DNA of 64,000 nucleotides from Ruminococcus sp. zg-924 (GTDB lineage: Bacteria; Bacillota; Clostridia; Oscillospirales; Acutalibacteraceae). The notes under the pieces were generated by a model, which was given only the letters and a program-made list of their open reading frames with translations, was not told the DNA's origin and did not search any database. Location: the NCBI RefSeq assembly GCF_024433635.1, contig NZ_WNJZ01000002.1:1-64000 (forward strand), read 5' to 3'. This document shows positions 34,045 to 42,471 of this stretch, in pieces; positions within the stretch are counted from its first letter, which is position 1, and each line of letters starts with the position of its first letter. The position numbers and the translations under genes are program-made.

Positions 34045-34073
34045 AAAAAGGGCCATTGCTAAACGCAATGACC
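34045..34073 (-). terminator. Hairpin terminator downstream of the 6S-like RNA
   Basis: GGCCATTGC (34051-34059) pairs with GCAATGACC (34065-34073; one G-U). On the minus strand CTTTTTATTG follows. It is a second stop signal after the T-run that ends the structured RNA. Confidence 0.7.
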
Positions 34074-34082
34074 GTTCGTTTG

Positions 34083-34266
34083 AAAAAACCCGCCTGACCG
34101 TATCGTGCAATTATAACCTGCCTACTAAAAGACAGGTGGGTGTCTCCCCTTGCTTTCACGCTCCCTTCATCCACCGAAATGGGAGGTCTGCAATCCGTCA
34201 AGGGAGGAGGACTCCCGAAGAATAAGTTGTAGGGTTATATTGGCACAATTCACGAATCAGGCAGGC
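34083..34266 (-). ncRNA. ssrS: Probable 6S RNA
   Basis: On the minus strand, about 180 nt are closed by a terminal stem in which CCTGCCTGA (complement of 34257-34265) pairs with TCAGGCGGG (complement of 34089-34097). A T6 run follows immediately. Further inward, GTGC and ATAACC on the 5' side pair with GGTTAT and GCAC on the 3' side, then CCTAC with GTAGG, and CTCCCTT with AAGGGAG. A long rod with internal bubbles, about 180 nt, ending in a U-run is the architecture of 6S RNA, which sequesters sigma-A RNA polymerase. There is no coding potential. It starts 11 bases after the DUF1292 stop, so processing from a joint transcript is possible. The family call is from fold and size, not alignment. 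Confidence 0.6.
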
Positions 34267-34276
34267 AATGAGCAAA

Positions 34277-34588
34277 TTAAACCTCGTCGCTTTCTGCTTC
34301 TTCGTCAGCATACATATTTTCAAAATGATCCTCAAATATTTCAGCAAGACTCTGGCTGAGTTCTTCATCCTCAACCTCAACTAAAAGCTCATCGCCGTCC
34401 TCTTCAACTGTTTCAAAAATATAATATACACCGTCAGATTCAAGCTCATCCTCAGGTGATTCGAAAACAGGGTAGAGAGCAAAATAGCTTTTATCGTCCT
34501 GCTCGATAATATCGAGAATCTCAAACTGTTGCTCCTTGCCGTCCTCGTCAATCAAGGTAAGCAAATCTGCTTCAAACTCATTATCCAT
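34277..34588 (-). CDS. DUF1292-family acidic protein
   Basis: The 103-residue protein is rich in Glu and Asp and matches the DUF1292 (YrzB-like) pattern: LLTLIDEDGKEQQFEILDI, KSYFALYPV, GVYYIFETVEEDGDELLVEV and DEELSQSLAEIFEDHF. It is soluble and of unknown function, and widespread in Firmicutes. A good GGGAAT-type site lies before the ATG. It is immediately followed by the structured RNA at 34083-34266. Confidence 0.85.
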   Translation of the reverse strand: MDNEFEADLLTLIDEDGKEQQFEILDIIEQDDKSYFALYPVFESPEDELESDGVYYIFETVEEDGDELLVEVEDEELSQSLAEIFEDHFENMYADEEAESDEV

Positions 34589-34713
34589 AATATCATTCCC
34601 TTTCGCTATTTCATATATGTATTTTAACCTTTAATTCGTTTTAAGTCAAGAGAAATCTTAAAATTTTTAGAGAAAAAACATACTAAAAAAATAAAAAAAG
34701 TTAAAAAAAAGTA

Positions 34714-34741
34714 TTGACAATGTAAAAAATTGTGTTATAAT
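34714..34741 (+). promoter_or_regulatory. Strong sigma-A promoter of an orphan transcription unit
   Basis: TTGACA (34714-34719) and TATAAT (34736-34741), 16 bp apart, sit behind a very A-rich tract resembling an UP element. No recognised gene follows. Confidence 0.75.
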
Positions 34742-34773
34742 ATAATTGAAATTAAGGAAAGGGGCTGAGTCCT

Positions 34774-34842
34774 ATGGGCGAACTGACACCGGAAAATTCA
34801 TTGAGCTTCGTTGAAACAGCGGGCTCTTGCTCACAAGGCTGA
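34774..34842 (+). CDS. Candidate 22-residue peptide
   Basis: Just behind the strong promoter, ATG 34774 follows AAGGAAAGGGG (34754-34764). It opens 22 codons ending TGA 34840-34842, with product MGELTPENSLSFVETAGSCS plus QG. It lacks a signal sequence and has one Cys. A hairpin (ACTTG...CAAGT with AATAT inside, 34841-34873) overlaps its stop. It could be a leader peptide, a signalling peptide or chance. No family is recognised. Confidence 0.3.
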   Translation: MGELTPENSLSFVETAGSCSQG

Positions 34843-35696
34843 CTTGAGAATATTATTACACGAAATATCAAGTAACATTCAATTAAAAAAATGAAAATAT
34901 TATTGCTTTGTTTTTTTAACTTTAATGTTCATCATTTTAAATTATACCGTAAACGGTTCGGAATATTTAAAGAAAAGCCGAGTGATTTGATTACAATTGA
35001 ATATTTTGATTATTAATCTATCATATGTTCGGATAAACGAAAATATGATAAAGAACTTCAAAGCTTTAAAAGCTCAAAATGTGTTGATGCTCAGACGGCA
35101 GAAAATACACTTTTTTCAAGCATTCGGCTTGAATTTGAGTAAAGCGTTAAAGGCGCCTGAAAGCGTACTGATGGCTGTGCGTGATACAATTCTCAGCCGA
35201 ACGCATTTTTATTGCAGAGATTGGTTACATAAACTTAATAGTTTCTAATATATTACAGATATAAACAATGTGAATGAAACAGAGAGTGAGACCAATGATT
35301 ATTTAACTTTGATTAATAATTGCATTTTTTATGACCGACGGGGCGTTCTCGTCGGTCGGTTTTTTGTTAGTACCGGAACAACGCCTGTAACTCTGTTGAG
35401 CGTTTTTTGCTGCTTCTTGTTTGCAATAATTGCGGCAATTCTTTCTCGGATAAGAGTGAACACCATACAGAGAACAAGTGTGGATATGTTCGATATTTCG
35501 CCGATTGAGAGGGGACTTTGGCACCTTTTAAGGCAGTTGATGTCAAAATAAATACGCTTGTGATTACTGCATATTTCAGCTCATAGCAGAGAAAACTTGT
35601 GATTTTTCTTAAATTCTATCATAATAAAGCGAATTCATCAAAAAGTCGAACAAGTAACTTTTCATTGAAATATAGATTAAGCACAACTTGTTTTTC
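34843..35696 (+). other. Transcribed region without recognisable gene
   Basis: About 850 bases between the small ORF and the K+ channel promoter hold no convincing gene. Short coding-like stretches shift frame. One runs from about 35030 to 35143 (CSDKRKYDKELQSF, then NTLFSSIRLEFE and stop), and another from 35150 (KAPESVLMAVRDTILS). This suggests a decayed gene. A solid + strand terminator lies at 35333-35364, so the unit from 34714 to 35364 looks like one transcript of about 610 nt. Confidence 0.4.
35333..35364 (+). terminator. Strong intrinsic terminator of the orphan unit
   Basis: GACCGACG (35333-35340) pairs perfectly with CGTCGGTC (35350-35357), loop GGGCGTTCT, followed by GGTTTTTTG. 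Confidence 0.85.
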
Positions 35697-35725
35697 TTGT
35701 CTTTATCATCATTTTATGTTATATT
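35697..35725 (+). promoter_or_regulatory. Promoter of the potassium channel gene
   Basis: TTGTCT (35697-35702) and TATATT (35720-35725) are 17 bp apart, and the -10 is preceded by TGT, giving an extended -10 element. Confidence 0.5.
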
Positions 35726-35751
35726 AAAATAAAATGGTTGGGGTGATATAT

Positions 35752-36165
35752 GTGAGAAAACTCAGAATATTATTGGTTATTTTGCGGCGAACAAAGGCAG
35801 ACAAGGTTCTGCTTGGAATGATTGTATTTGTGCTTGTTTCTGCATTATTTATTATGTTATCAGAACCAAATATTACATCTTATTTTGATGCGCTGTGGTA
35901 CTGCTACACAGTAATTTCAACCATAGGCTTTGGCGATATAATTGTAACTACATTTATTTCAAAAATTATCTCTGTTTTGCTCACGGTGTATTCTCTGTTT
36001 GTAATAGCAATAGCAACGGGAGTTGTTGTTAGTTTTTACAATCAAGTGGTTCAGTCCCAACATGACGACAGTGTTTCTTTGTTTGTTGATAAGCTTGAAA
36101 GACTTCCGGAGCTTTCTAAAGAAGAACTTAAGGAAATATCTGATAAAATAAAAAAGCTTAGATAA
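35752..36165 (+). CDS. Two-helix potassium channel
   Basis: This ion-channel subunit of about 137 residues has TM1 (VLLGMIVFVLVSALFIML), a pore helix with the K+ selectivity filter TVISTIGFGD, TM2 (KIISVLLTVYSLFVIAIATG) and a cytoplasmic C-terminal helix (LERLPELSKEELKEISDKIK) likely to form a tetrameric coiled coil. It has KcsA-like topology without an RCK or cyclic-nucleotide domain. GTG 35752 is preceded by GGGGTGAT; the in-frame ATG 35734 lies before that site. The gene stands alone between its own promoter and a shared terminator. Confidence 0.9.
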   Translation: MRKLRILLVILRRTKADKVLLGMIVFVLVSALFIMLSEPNITSYFDALWYCYTVISTIGFGDIIVTTFISKIISVLLTVYSLFVIAIATGVVVSFYNQVVQSQHDDSVSLFVDKLERLPELSKEELKEISDKIKKLR

Positions 36166-36183
36166 TGCATTAACTTAAAAATA

Positions 36184-36228
36184 ATTATGAAACGCCGATA
36201 TTCATATTGAGTATCGGCGTTTCATAAT
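36184..36228. terminator. Bidirectional terminator between convergent genes
   Basis: ATTATGAAACGCCGATA (36184-36200) is perfectly complementary to TATCGGCGTTTCATAAT (36212-36228). The stop codon of the minus-strand flavoprotein gene (36222-36224) lies inside the right arm. Confidence 0.85.
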
Positions 36229-37553
36229 TCTCTCAGACACTCCTTTGCCGCCTTCTTACCGGATTTTACAGCTCCCTCCATTGTTGCAAAGGAGGACGTC
36301 AAAGTGTAGTCGCCGGCAAGGGTTAGTCCGTCAATCTCTGTTTTTTGATGAGGTCTTAAACTTTGATTGTTGCAATCAAGCGAATAGAATTCGTTCTCCT
36401 CCGATATCTTCCGATAATTAAGAATATGTCCGTCAAGATGAATTCCCAGGCGATTCATTTGTTCAAGCACAACTGTAAGAATTTCCTCGCTTGATTTATT
36501 TGCATAGCTCTTTGCGTTTCCAAGTATAATCGACAACCTGCCGTTACACTGCCTGAAGGTTGACCTTGATTGCTCCGCAAAGCTTACCATATCTGTTCCC
36601 GGTGCAAAAGTAGTAATGTCCTTTTTTAGTGCGGGACTGTCAAGCTCAAGCTGAATTGTACATGAAGACATAGAGGGCAGAAGAAAAAGTTTTTGTAATC
36701 TTCCATCATTTTTAAAAGCAGAGAGAATATGCTTTGCCGAGGAAATTGTCGTAGCAATAACTGTTTGCGGAGCATAGTATTCATTATCATTTTTTGTTTT
36801 CACTCCGCATACTGAGCCATTTTTTACAAGTACATTTTCTACCTCCTCGTTAAAGCGGAAATCACTCCCAAGCGATTTTATTTTATTTACAATGGGCATA
36901 CAAACAACGTCCGTCATACCGCCAAGATAAGCACCGATTCTCATTTTATAAAACTTAGGTATTCCGGGAGCAAACAACCCAAAGAAGGCATATGCCGAAT
37001 AGTTTTCCGGTGGCATAAAGAAAATTCCGCTGCTAAGCGGCTCTAAAATTAGTCGCTTGCTTTTATCCGTTACACGGTGTCGGTTTGCATATTGCGTAAC
37101 GCTGTAATTGTCAAGACGTGTTGAAAAAATATAGCTTGTAAATCCACATATAAAAAACGGTAATAATGAAAGCTTGTCTTTTACTGACAGAACATCATTG
37201 TTTCCCAAAATGCCTCGCAGTGTTTTAGTAAATCCTAAAAGCGGCGCAAGTCCAAGCACCAATTTTTTGTTTTCGTCCTTTATCAGTATATCTGCTTTTT
37301 CTTCCCAGAAAACTATGTCTTTAAGATTGACTCCGCATTTCTTGAGCAGCTTAGGCAATGCCGAATAATATCCTATATGCCTGTGAAGTCCCGATTCAAC
37401 CTGCATACCGTTGTCGATAAATGACGATGTTCTGCCGCCGGGGTATGAGTGTGCTTCAAGAACAAGTACCTTTTTTCCTTTTTCTGAAAGATGATAAGCG
37501 CAGGATAATCCTGCCAGACCTGCACCGACAATTATTGCGTCATATCTATCCAA
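36222..37553 (-). CDS. FAD-dependent oxidoreductase of the phytoene desaturase / amine oxidase superfamily
   Basis: The 443-residue protein starts with an FAD-binding Rossmann motif (DAIIVGAGLAGLSCAYHLSE) and a second adenine-contacting region (VLVLEAHSYPGGRTSSF). The C-terminus has the closing FAD motif (GLTLAGDYTLTSSFATMEGA) that lies over the isoalloxazine ring. This matches carotenoid desaturases and HpnE-like dehydrogenases. No phytoene synthase or squalene gene is nearby, so the substrate is open. There is no signal peptide and the length is typical. It stands alone, with its stop codon inside the shared terminator. Confidence 0.82.
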   Translation of the reverse strand: MDRYDAIIVGAGLAGLSCAYHLSEKGKKVLVLEAHSYPGGRTSSFIDNGMQVESGLHRHIGYYSALPKLLKKCGVNLKDIVFWEEKADILIKDENKKLVLGLAPLLGFTKTLRGILGNNDVLSVKDKLSLLPFFICGFTSYIFSTRLDNYSVTQYANRHRVTDKSKRLILEPLSSGIFFMPPENYSAYAFFGLFAPGIPKFYKMRIGAYLGGMTDVVCMPIVNKIKSLGSDFRFNEEVENVLVKNGSVCGVKTKNDNEYYAPQTVIATTISSAKHILSAFKNDGRLQKLFLLPSMSSCTIQLELDSPALKKDITTFAPGTDMVSFAEQSRSTFRQCNGRLSIILGNAKSYANKSSEEILTVVLEQMNRLGIHLDGHILNYRKISEENEFYSLDCNNQSLRPHQKTEIDGLTLAGDYTLTSSFATMEGAVKSGKKAAKECLREL

Positions 37554-37776
37554 TTATAAATCCTCCGTTAGCTCGTATATGAATATGTTTCTTGTTTATT
37601 GCATTATTATTCAAACGTGACGAAAGTCATATTAAAGATGTTTCTTAATTCACTTACTTCTCAAGCCTACATCAGGCAATATTGAAATTTTCGGAATGAA
37701 TGTGTCAATGCCTTTATTGTATTCGGTTTGTTTTTGGTTATCACAAAGAATTTGTAATGTTGATGCTAATTTAAAA

Positions 37777-38910
37777 TTATGTTCGTCGGTGATTTTTTAT
37801 TTTTAGAATAAGTAGGTGTGTAATAGATATTACAAAAATGTATGAAATAATCAACAAGGGCAATAATACTGAAAATGTGTTTGCATAAAGCTTCAATAAT
37901 AAAGTATCGCCGGTAAGTGAAAGAGAATTTTGTGTGTTACAGTTTTCTATAATTCTTTCAATATAGTATGAAAAGTCGAATATGTTGTCATACGGAATGT
38001 ATTTTGACGGAATAAAAATGCTGAAATCCGCAACAAAAAATACAGTAAGCAGAATAGTAGGTATTCCCAACGCAGTGGTAATCATCAGGATATATTTAAG
38101 CGGAATTGATTTAATAGAGCTTAGAATGTAATTTTCTTTCAAATCGTTCCGAACCTCTTTAATCAGATATTTACACACCGCAAACCATACTTTCATTGTA
38201 ATTACACAAAGCACTGTAAACAACAGCAGAAAAATTAGGTGCTTAAAGCTCTCAATCACCCTTGAGCATTCGGAAAAATTTGTCGGGTAATATTGGCTTA
38301 GGTTCATCTGCTCAATCATAGGTGCGGATAATGCGCCGTTTTCATAAGCAATGCTGTTAATACTCATTTTTTCGTAACCTTTATAGCAGGTGTATGGGAT
38401 ATACACCCTTTGCTTACCGTCACTTGATATACGGTTTATCAAAGTGTCATTCTCGTTGATTACACCACAAATTCTGTATTCCTCACCGTTTAGGTTGATT
38501 ATCTTGCCCACTGCGTAAGTTGTTAAGAATAGCTTAAGCGCAAGATTGCTGCCAATTACGGCAGTTTTTTCTTTTGTGGTGATATTTTTCCGAGTAATGC
38601 CTTTTCCTGTAACGCCGTAACTGTAAATCATAAAATAGCTTTCGTTCGTAAGCACAGGTGTTACCATTTGTCCTTTTACGCTGATTTCGTTCTGCTCAGA
38701 GCAAAAGCTTATGTAATCCATATTTATTCTCTTGGATAAGCTCTCAAAATTACCTATGTTAAGCGGCAAAGCATCAGCATTTTGATTGAAATTAAGCTGT
38801 GTAACATTTGTAAGCTGTGTCTGTGCGTTGTCGGCAAAGTAAAAGCCGGGGGATAGAATAAGGAGTGTTAAGAACAATAGCACAGCAGCGCAAAAAATTC
38901 TTTTAATCAA
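37777..38910 (-). CDS. MacB-like ABC-type permease without its ATPase
   Basis: The product of about 377 residues has one N-terminal membrane helix (IFCAAVLLFLTLLIL), a large extracytoplasmic domain (~26-220) and three C-terminal helices. This is the topology of MacB/FtsX-type permeases; TAVIGSNLALKLF and GKIINLNGEEYRICGVI fit the MacB periplasmic core. TTG 38910 is the likely start: GAGGAGGG sits inside the end of the upstream gene, whose stop is 5 bases before. No ATPase gene is in the operon. It follows a small membrane-fusion-like protein and an ABC sugar importer. Confidence 0.7.
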   Translation of the reverse strand: MIKRIFCAAVLLFLTLLILSPGFYFADNAQTQLTNVTQLNFNQNADALPLNIGNFESLSKRINMDYISFCSEQNEISVKGQMVTPVLTNESYFMIYSYGVTGKGITRKNITTKEKTAVIGSNLALKLFLTTYAVGKIINLNGEEYRICGVINENDTLINRISSDGKQRVYIPYTCYKGYEKMSINSIAYENGALSAPMIEQMNLSQYYPTNFSECSRVIESFKHLIFLLLFTVLCVITMKVWFAVCKYLIKEVRNDLKENYILSSIKSIPLKYILMITTALGIPTILLTVFFVADFSIFIPSKYIPYDNIFDFSYYIERIIENCNTQNSLSLTGDTLLLKLYANTFSVLLPLLIISYIFVISITHLLILKIKNHRRT

Positions 38911-38914
38911 AACG

Positions 38915-39328
38915 CTATCCCTCCTCAACATAAACCCTGTCGCCGTCCGATATGCTCTTTGAGGTTTCATATATAACTTGCATATCAGAGAAAAGACTAC
39001 CTGATGTAACCTCATAGTACAAATCATCAGAAGCGGTAATCGTTACGGATATTTCATTTACCTTTGTTTTACCATTGTCATCTGTATTCAACACGAAAAC
39101 ACTGCCCGACTCGTCAAACTCGGTAACAGATGAAAGCGGAAGAAGATATTTTGTTTTCATATTGCCGTCATTTTCTCCGCTGAGAGTTCCGACAATAATA
39201 TCGGTAGATTTAACCTTTGGAAGAAGCATATTGTCAATAGTGCTTGATAAATAGGTGAGTACAGCAACTATAATTAAAAATGCAATTCCTGCTCTTATTG
39301 AATACTTCTTTAATCTGTTTTTCTTCAT
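38915..39328 (-). CDS. Small membrane-anchored protein, perhaps a membrane-fusion-type partner
   Basis: The product of about 137 residues has a basic start (MKKNRLKKYSIR), one membrane helix (AGIAFLIIVAVLTYLSSTI) and an extracytoplasmic beta-rich part (TKYLLPLSSVTEFDESGSVF, EISVTITASDDLYYEVTSG, ISDGDRVYVEEG). The last pieces resemble the barrel region of HlyD/MacA adaptors but most of that family's length is missing. ATG 39328 follows GAGGTG and lies 8 bases after the stop of the permease gene. Its place directly before a MacB-like permease supports a partner role; this is inference. Confidence 0.55.
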   Translation of the reverse strand: MKKNRLKKYSIRAGIAFLIIVAVLTYLSSTIDNMLLPKVKSTDIIVGTLSGENDGNMKTKYLLPLSSVTEFDESGSVFVLNTDDNGKTKVNEISVTITASDDLYYEVTSGSLFSDMQVIYETSKSISDGDRVYVEEG

Positions 39329-39336
39329 AATGCACC

Positions 39337-40170
39337 TCACTTGTCAATTTGAACAAAGGGGAAATCTATATCACTTTGTCCGTAAAAATAGATAAGCATC
39401 GGCGGAATCATAAACATAACGCCGCAAGCAAAAATAATACCGTAGTCCGAATTGCTTATATCAGAAAGTCCTATTGATAGCGGGTACATACCGCTGTCCT
39501 TAAAATAAATCAGCGGCTGTTCAACAACATTCCAGTTGTCGATAAAGCAAAGCAGTGTAAGCGTTATCAATCCACCCTTAATCTGAGGAAGAATAATTTT
39601 TGTAAATATCTTAAAATATGACGCTCCGTCAATCAAAGCCGCCTCAATACTTGAATCGAAAATGTACTTTATGCTTTGTCTTAATAAGCACACACCGAAG
39701 GCTGAGAATGTGCCGGGAAGAATAACGGCAAGAAAATTATTGAGCAGATTAAGGTTATCAAGAACAATGTAATTTGGCACAAGCGTTACTTGAAGCGGAA
39801 GAATCAATAAAATTATGTAAACAAAAAAGAGCTTGTCCCTGAACGGAAAGTGAAGCTTGCCAAATGCAAACGCTGCAAGAGATGATACAACTACCTGTCC
39901 CAAAACAGTAGGAAAGGTGATTATAACTGAATTCCAGAATTTCAGCAGATACTCAGGTCTTCTGAAAAACACCTGATAATACTGTTCAAGTGAGAACATC
40001 TGAGGGATAAGGCTGAGTGACCTATATTTACCGTTTGTAAAATCAAGCATTCTGTTTACTTCACCGCTTGACATAAAAGAACACGCAAGCATATAAATCA
40101 CGGGAAATAAAAACACAAGTGCTATAAATACCAAGAGCGTATATTTAAAAGTGAGCTTAATTTTTTTCAC
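39337..40170 (-). CDS. Carbohydrate ABC transporter permease, MalG type
   Basis: The 277-residue protein has six membrane helices and the cytoplasmic EAA loop that contacts the ATPase (EAALIDGASYFKIFTKIILP). The first helix (YTLLVFIALVFLFPVIYML) and the large loop before helix 2 follow the MalG pattern. With the MalF-type permease upstream (8 bases apart) it forms the channel of a CUT1 sugar importer. No ATPase is encoded in the operon, so a shared MsmK-like ATPase elsewhere is likely. Confidence 0.9.
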   Translation of the reverse strand: MKKIKLTFKYTLLVFIALVFLFPVIYMLACSFMSSGEVNRMLDFTNGKYRSLSLIPQMFSLEQYYQVFFRRPEYLLKFWNSVIITFPTVLGQVVVSSLAAFAFGKLHFPFRDKLFFVYIILLILPLQVTLVPNYIVLDNLNLLNNFLAVILPGTFSAFGVCLLRQSIKYIFDSSIEAALIDGASYFKIFTKIILPQIKGGLITLTLLCFIDNWNVVEQPLIYFKDSGMYPLSIGLSDISNSDYGIIFACGVMFMIPPMLIYFYGQSDIDFPFVQIDK

Positions 40171-40178
40171 AGGATCAC

Positions 40179-41030
40179 CTATTCCGAAAAATTACGTTTT
40201 CTCTCGAACAGGAAGAAAACGAGCAGAACAATTATGATAAACACAGACAAAATTACAGACGCAGAGGAAAGGCGTGAATAATTGAGGTTGTAATAATTGT
40301 TGTTTATGAAGTTTTGGAGAAAATATATATTTTCATTAGGGTAATCTCCAAACAGCGCAAAAACCTCCCGAAAGATTTTGAATGAGTAGATTATCTCCAT
40401 TAGAAACACAAAAAACGTGGTAGGTGTTATCATCGGTATTGTAATTTTTCTAACAATCTGAAACGAGCTTGCTCCGTCAAGTTTTGCGCTTTCATACAAC
40501 GAGGTTGGTATGTTTGCAAGTCCTGCTGTAAATAAAATTACGCAAAAACCGCAGTATTTCCATATGTAAATAAGAATAATCATTACCATGGAAAATCCGG
40601 AATTGAAAAAGCTAACTGCGTCAAATCCTAAAGAATTTAATACAGCGTTTATAGCACCGTAATCGTCAAATATTACCTGCCAAACGCAGATTAATGATGC
40701 AATAGGTACAACAACGGGAATCAAAAAAGAGCTTCTGAAAAATGACGATATTTTTTTAAATGAATTGAGAAACAGCGCAAGAACAAATGAAATCAGCATA
40801 AGCAGAGGTATTGCAATTAGTGTAAATATTCCTGTGTTCTTAAGCGCCAACAAAAATGTATTACTGCGAAACAGCTCAGCGTAATTTGCAAGACCGACAA
40901 AGCTGTTTCCAATATACATACTTTTAATAATGCAGATTATGTATGGCACAATATAAAATACAGCAATTCCTAAAAGAGAGGGCAGTATAAAAAGAAATGC
41001 AATTAAATAGCTTTTACGTTTTCTAATCAT
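40179..41030 (-). CDS. Sugar ABC transporter permease, MalF/UgpA type
   Basis: The 283-residue protein has six predicted helices, an N-terminal stretch (YLIAFLFILPSLLGIAVFYI) usual for UgpA/MalF permeases, and the EAA motif ESAKLDGASSFQIVRKITIP. It probably forms a heterodimeric channel with the MalG-type permease just downstream. It follows the second binding protein gene by 11 bases in one operon. Confidence 0.9.
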   Translation of the reverse strand: MIRKRKSYLIAFLFILPSLLGIAVFYIVPYIICIIKSMYIGNSFVGLANYAELFRSNTFLLALKNTGIFTLIAIPLLMLISFVLALFLNSFKKISSFFRSSFLIPVVVPIASLICVWQVIFDDYGAINAVLNSLGFDAVSFFNSGFSMVMIILIYIWKYCGFCVILFTAGLANIPTSLYESAKLDGASSFQIVRKITIPMITPTTFFVFLMEIIYSFKIFREVFALFGDYPNENIYFLQNFINNNYYNLNYSRLSSASVILSVFIIIVLLVFFLFERKRNFSE

Positions 41031-41041
41031 CTGAACACCGT

Positions 41042-42463
41042 CTATTCTTCAAGATAAAGTTTCGTTTTTGACTTTAATCCGCTGACAAACTTGTCAACTC
41101 TTATTTCACTGTTCATATAGCTTTCTATAAGATCACCTATGACAGAAGTGTTGTAATACCAATAGGTGTCAAGCTCGTATTTCGATATATTGCTTAATGC
41201 GTTATGTACCATTTTTTGGCTCTCTTCGGACACTTCTGCTTGTTCCTTGTCGTTATCAGGTATACCGTCATCATCACCAACATAATATGAATCCTTTGAA
41301 TTATATTTAAAGCTGTCAGCATTATTCATAAGCTTATTAAACGAATTAAGATTAACAGGAAACAGCGACCCTGTATATGCTGCAAACATTGGGTTATATT
41401 TTTCAATCTCAGCTCCAACCTGATTATTTTGACACTCCTCTGAAAGTGCATATTTTATAGCCTTGAGCAATTTTTCATTCTTTTTAGAATTACTGTTTAC
41501 AAAAATTGATTTCGATATATTAGCCGAAAGTATGCTTGTGTCATTTGTTACACAGCCTAAGAGAAGCGGAGTTTCTCCTCTTTGTTCGGAGAAAACAATG
41601 CTTGAATACATATCGTAAGGGCTAAATGATATGCCGTATTCAAATATGTAGCTGCTTGGGTCAACCTCTTCCGTAAGGTTTATATATTGCTCGCTTTCTT
41701 CGCTGCCTTTCTTATCTTTGCCTTCCTGCATAATAAGCTTATCAAACCTTGATATCATTTCATCAAACTCGGAAGTATCAAAGTTTGATGTTTTGTTAAG
41801 TAAATCTAAATTGTCGTCTATATAGTCCAATAAAAGCCCTTGTAAATAATAAGTGTCCCAAAAACTGAACAACCATATTTCCTGATTGTTGCTTATTTCG
41901 TCACATAAATTCAGCATATCATTATAGGATAATGCAGGAGTATTCCTGTTAATATATTTTGAATATTTCTGCTGCGTTGTCAGCAAAAGATTTGGAGTGT
42001 AATATAACGGAATACAGAACCGTTTTCCGTTTATAAAACCACTTTCAAGAGCCTTTTGGTTATAGTCTGAAAAGTCTATTTTATCTTCGTCTGTGTCAGA
42101 ACCAATAAGCTCGTTTAAGTCCATAAAAGCGCCCATTTCTATCAGCTTTTCAATGGATAAGTCTGCGTTTTGGATAGTCTTTTCGTCTATTAAATCCGGA
42201 CCGTCTCCTGTCATGAGTTCGGTTGTCAGCTTGTTTTTTAATGCTTCATTGTTTTCAAATTCAACAATTTCAATTTTGTCCTCTTCATTTTCACACTGCT
42301 TGTTATATTCATAAATCCAACCGCCGCCTAATGACGAGTAGTTTTGTACAGTGTAGTATGTTATATTGTCTATTTTTTCGTTGCTGTCAGAATTTACACA
42401 GCCCCAAAAACCGGACAGTAACAAAAATGCTGATATAAATATACAAAGAATTTTTTTAATCAT
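41042..42463 (-). CDS. Extracellular solute-binding lipoprotein (second copy)
   Basis: The 473-residue protein has a lipoprotein signal ending in LLLSGFWGC (lipobox Cys ~22) and a family 1 solute-binding fold: ELMTGDGPDLIDEKT, GAFMDLNELIGSDTDEDKID, INGKRFCIPLYYTPNLLL. It captures a sugar-type ligand outside and delivers it to the permease pair. It shares topology and several motifs (AELMAGKGPDIF-like, AFMDLNEL, SDYNQKALESG) with the upstream copy, suggesting an old duplication. The ligand is unknown. Confidence 0.88.
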   Translation of the reverse strand: MIKKILCIFISAFLLLSGFWGCVNSDSNEKIDNITYYTVQNYSSLGGGWIYEYNKQCENEEDKIEIVEFENNEALKNKLTTELMTGDGPDLIDEKTIQNADLSIEKLIEMGAFMDLNELIGSDTDEDKIDFSDYNQKALESGFINGKRFCIPLYYTPNLLLTTQQKYSKYINRNTPALSYNDMLNLCDEISNNQEIWLFSFWDTYYLQGLLLDYIDDNLDLLNKTSNFDTSEFDEMISRFDKLIMQEGKDKKGSEESEQYINLTEEVDPSSYIFEYGISFSPYDMYSSIVFSEQRGETPLLLGCVTNDTSILSANISKSIFVNSNSKKNEKLLKAIKYALSEECQNNQVGAEIEKYNPMFAAYTGSLFPVNLNSFNKLMNNADSFKYNSKDSYYVGDDDGIPDNDKEQAEVSEESQKMVHNALSNISKYELDTYWYYNTSVIGDLIESYMNSEIRVDKFVSGLKSKTKLYLEE

Positions 42464-42471
42464 AAATCCTC

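Noticed and set aside
33995-34201. A minus-strand open frame of 68 codons
   Set aside because: It lies inside the highly structured RNA region, has no ribosome binding site and no protein similarity that I recognise.
34755-34800. GGGGCTGAG sequence suggesting a thiamine riboswitch
   Set aside because: The second conserved TPP element and the normal spacing are missing, and no thiamine gene follows.
34997-35248. A + strand open frame of 83 codons
   Set aside because: No ribosome binding site, and coding-like residues are spread over other frames; better explained as decay.
35270-35551. A + strand open frame of 93 codons with a hydrophobic stretch
   Set aside because: It runs straight through the strong terminator at 35333-35364, so it is unlikely to be translated as a whole.
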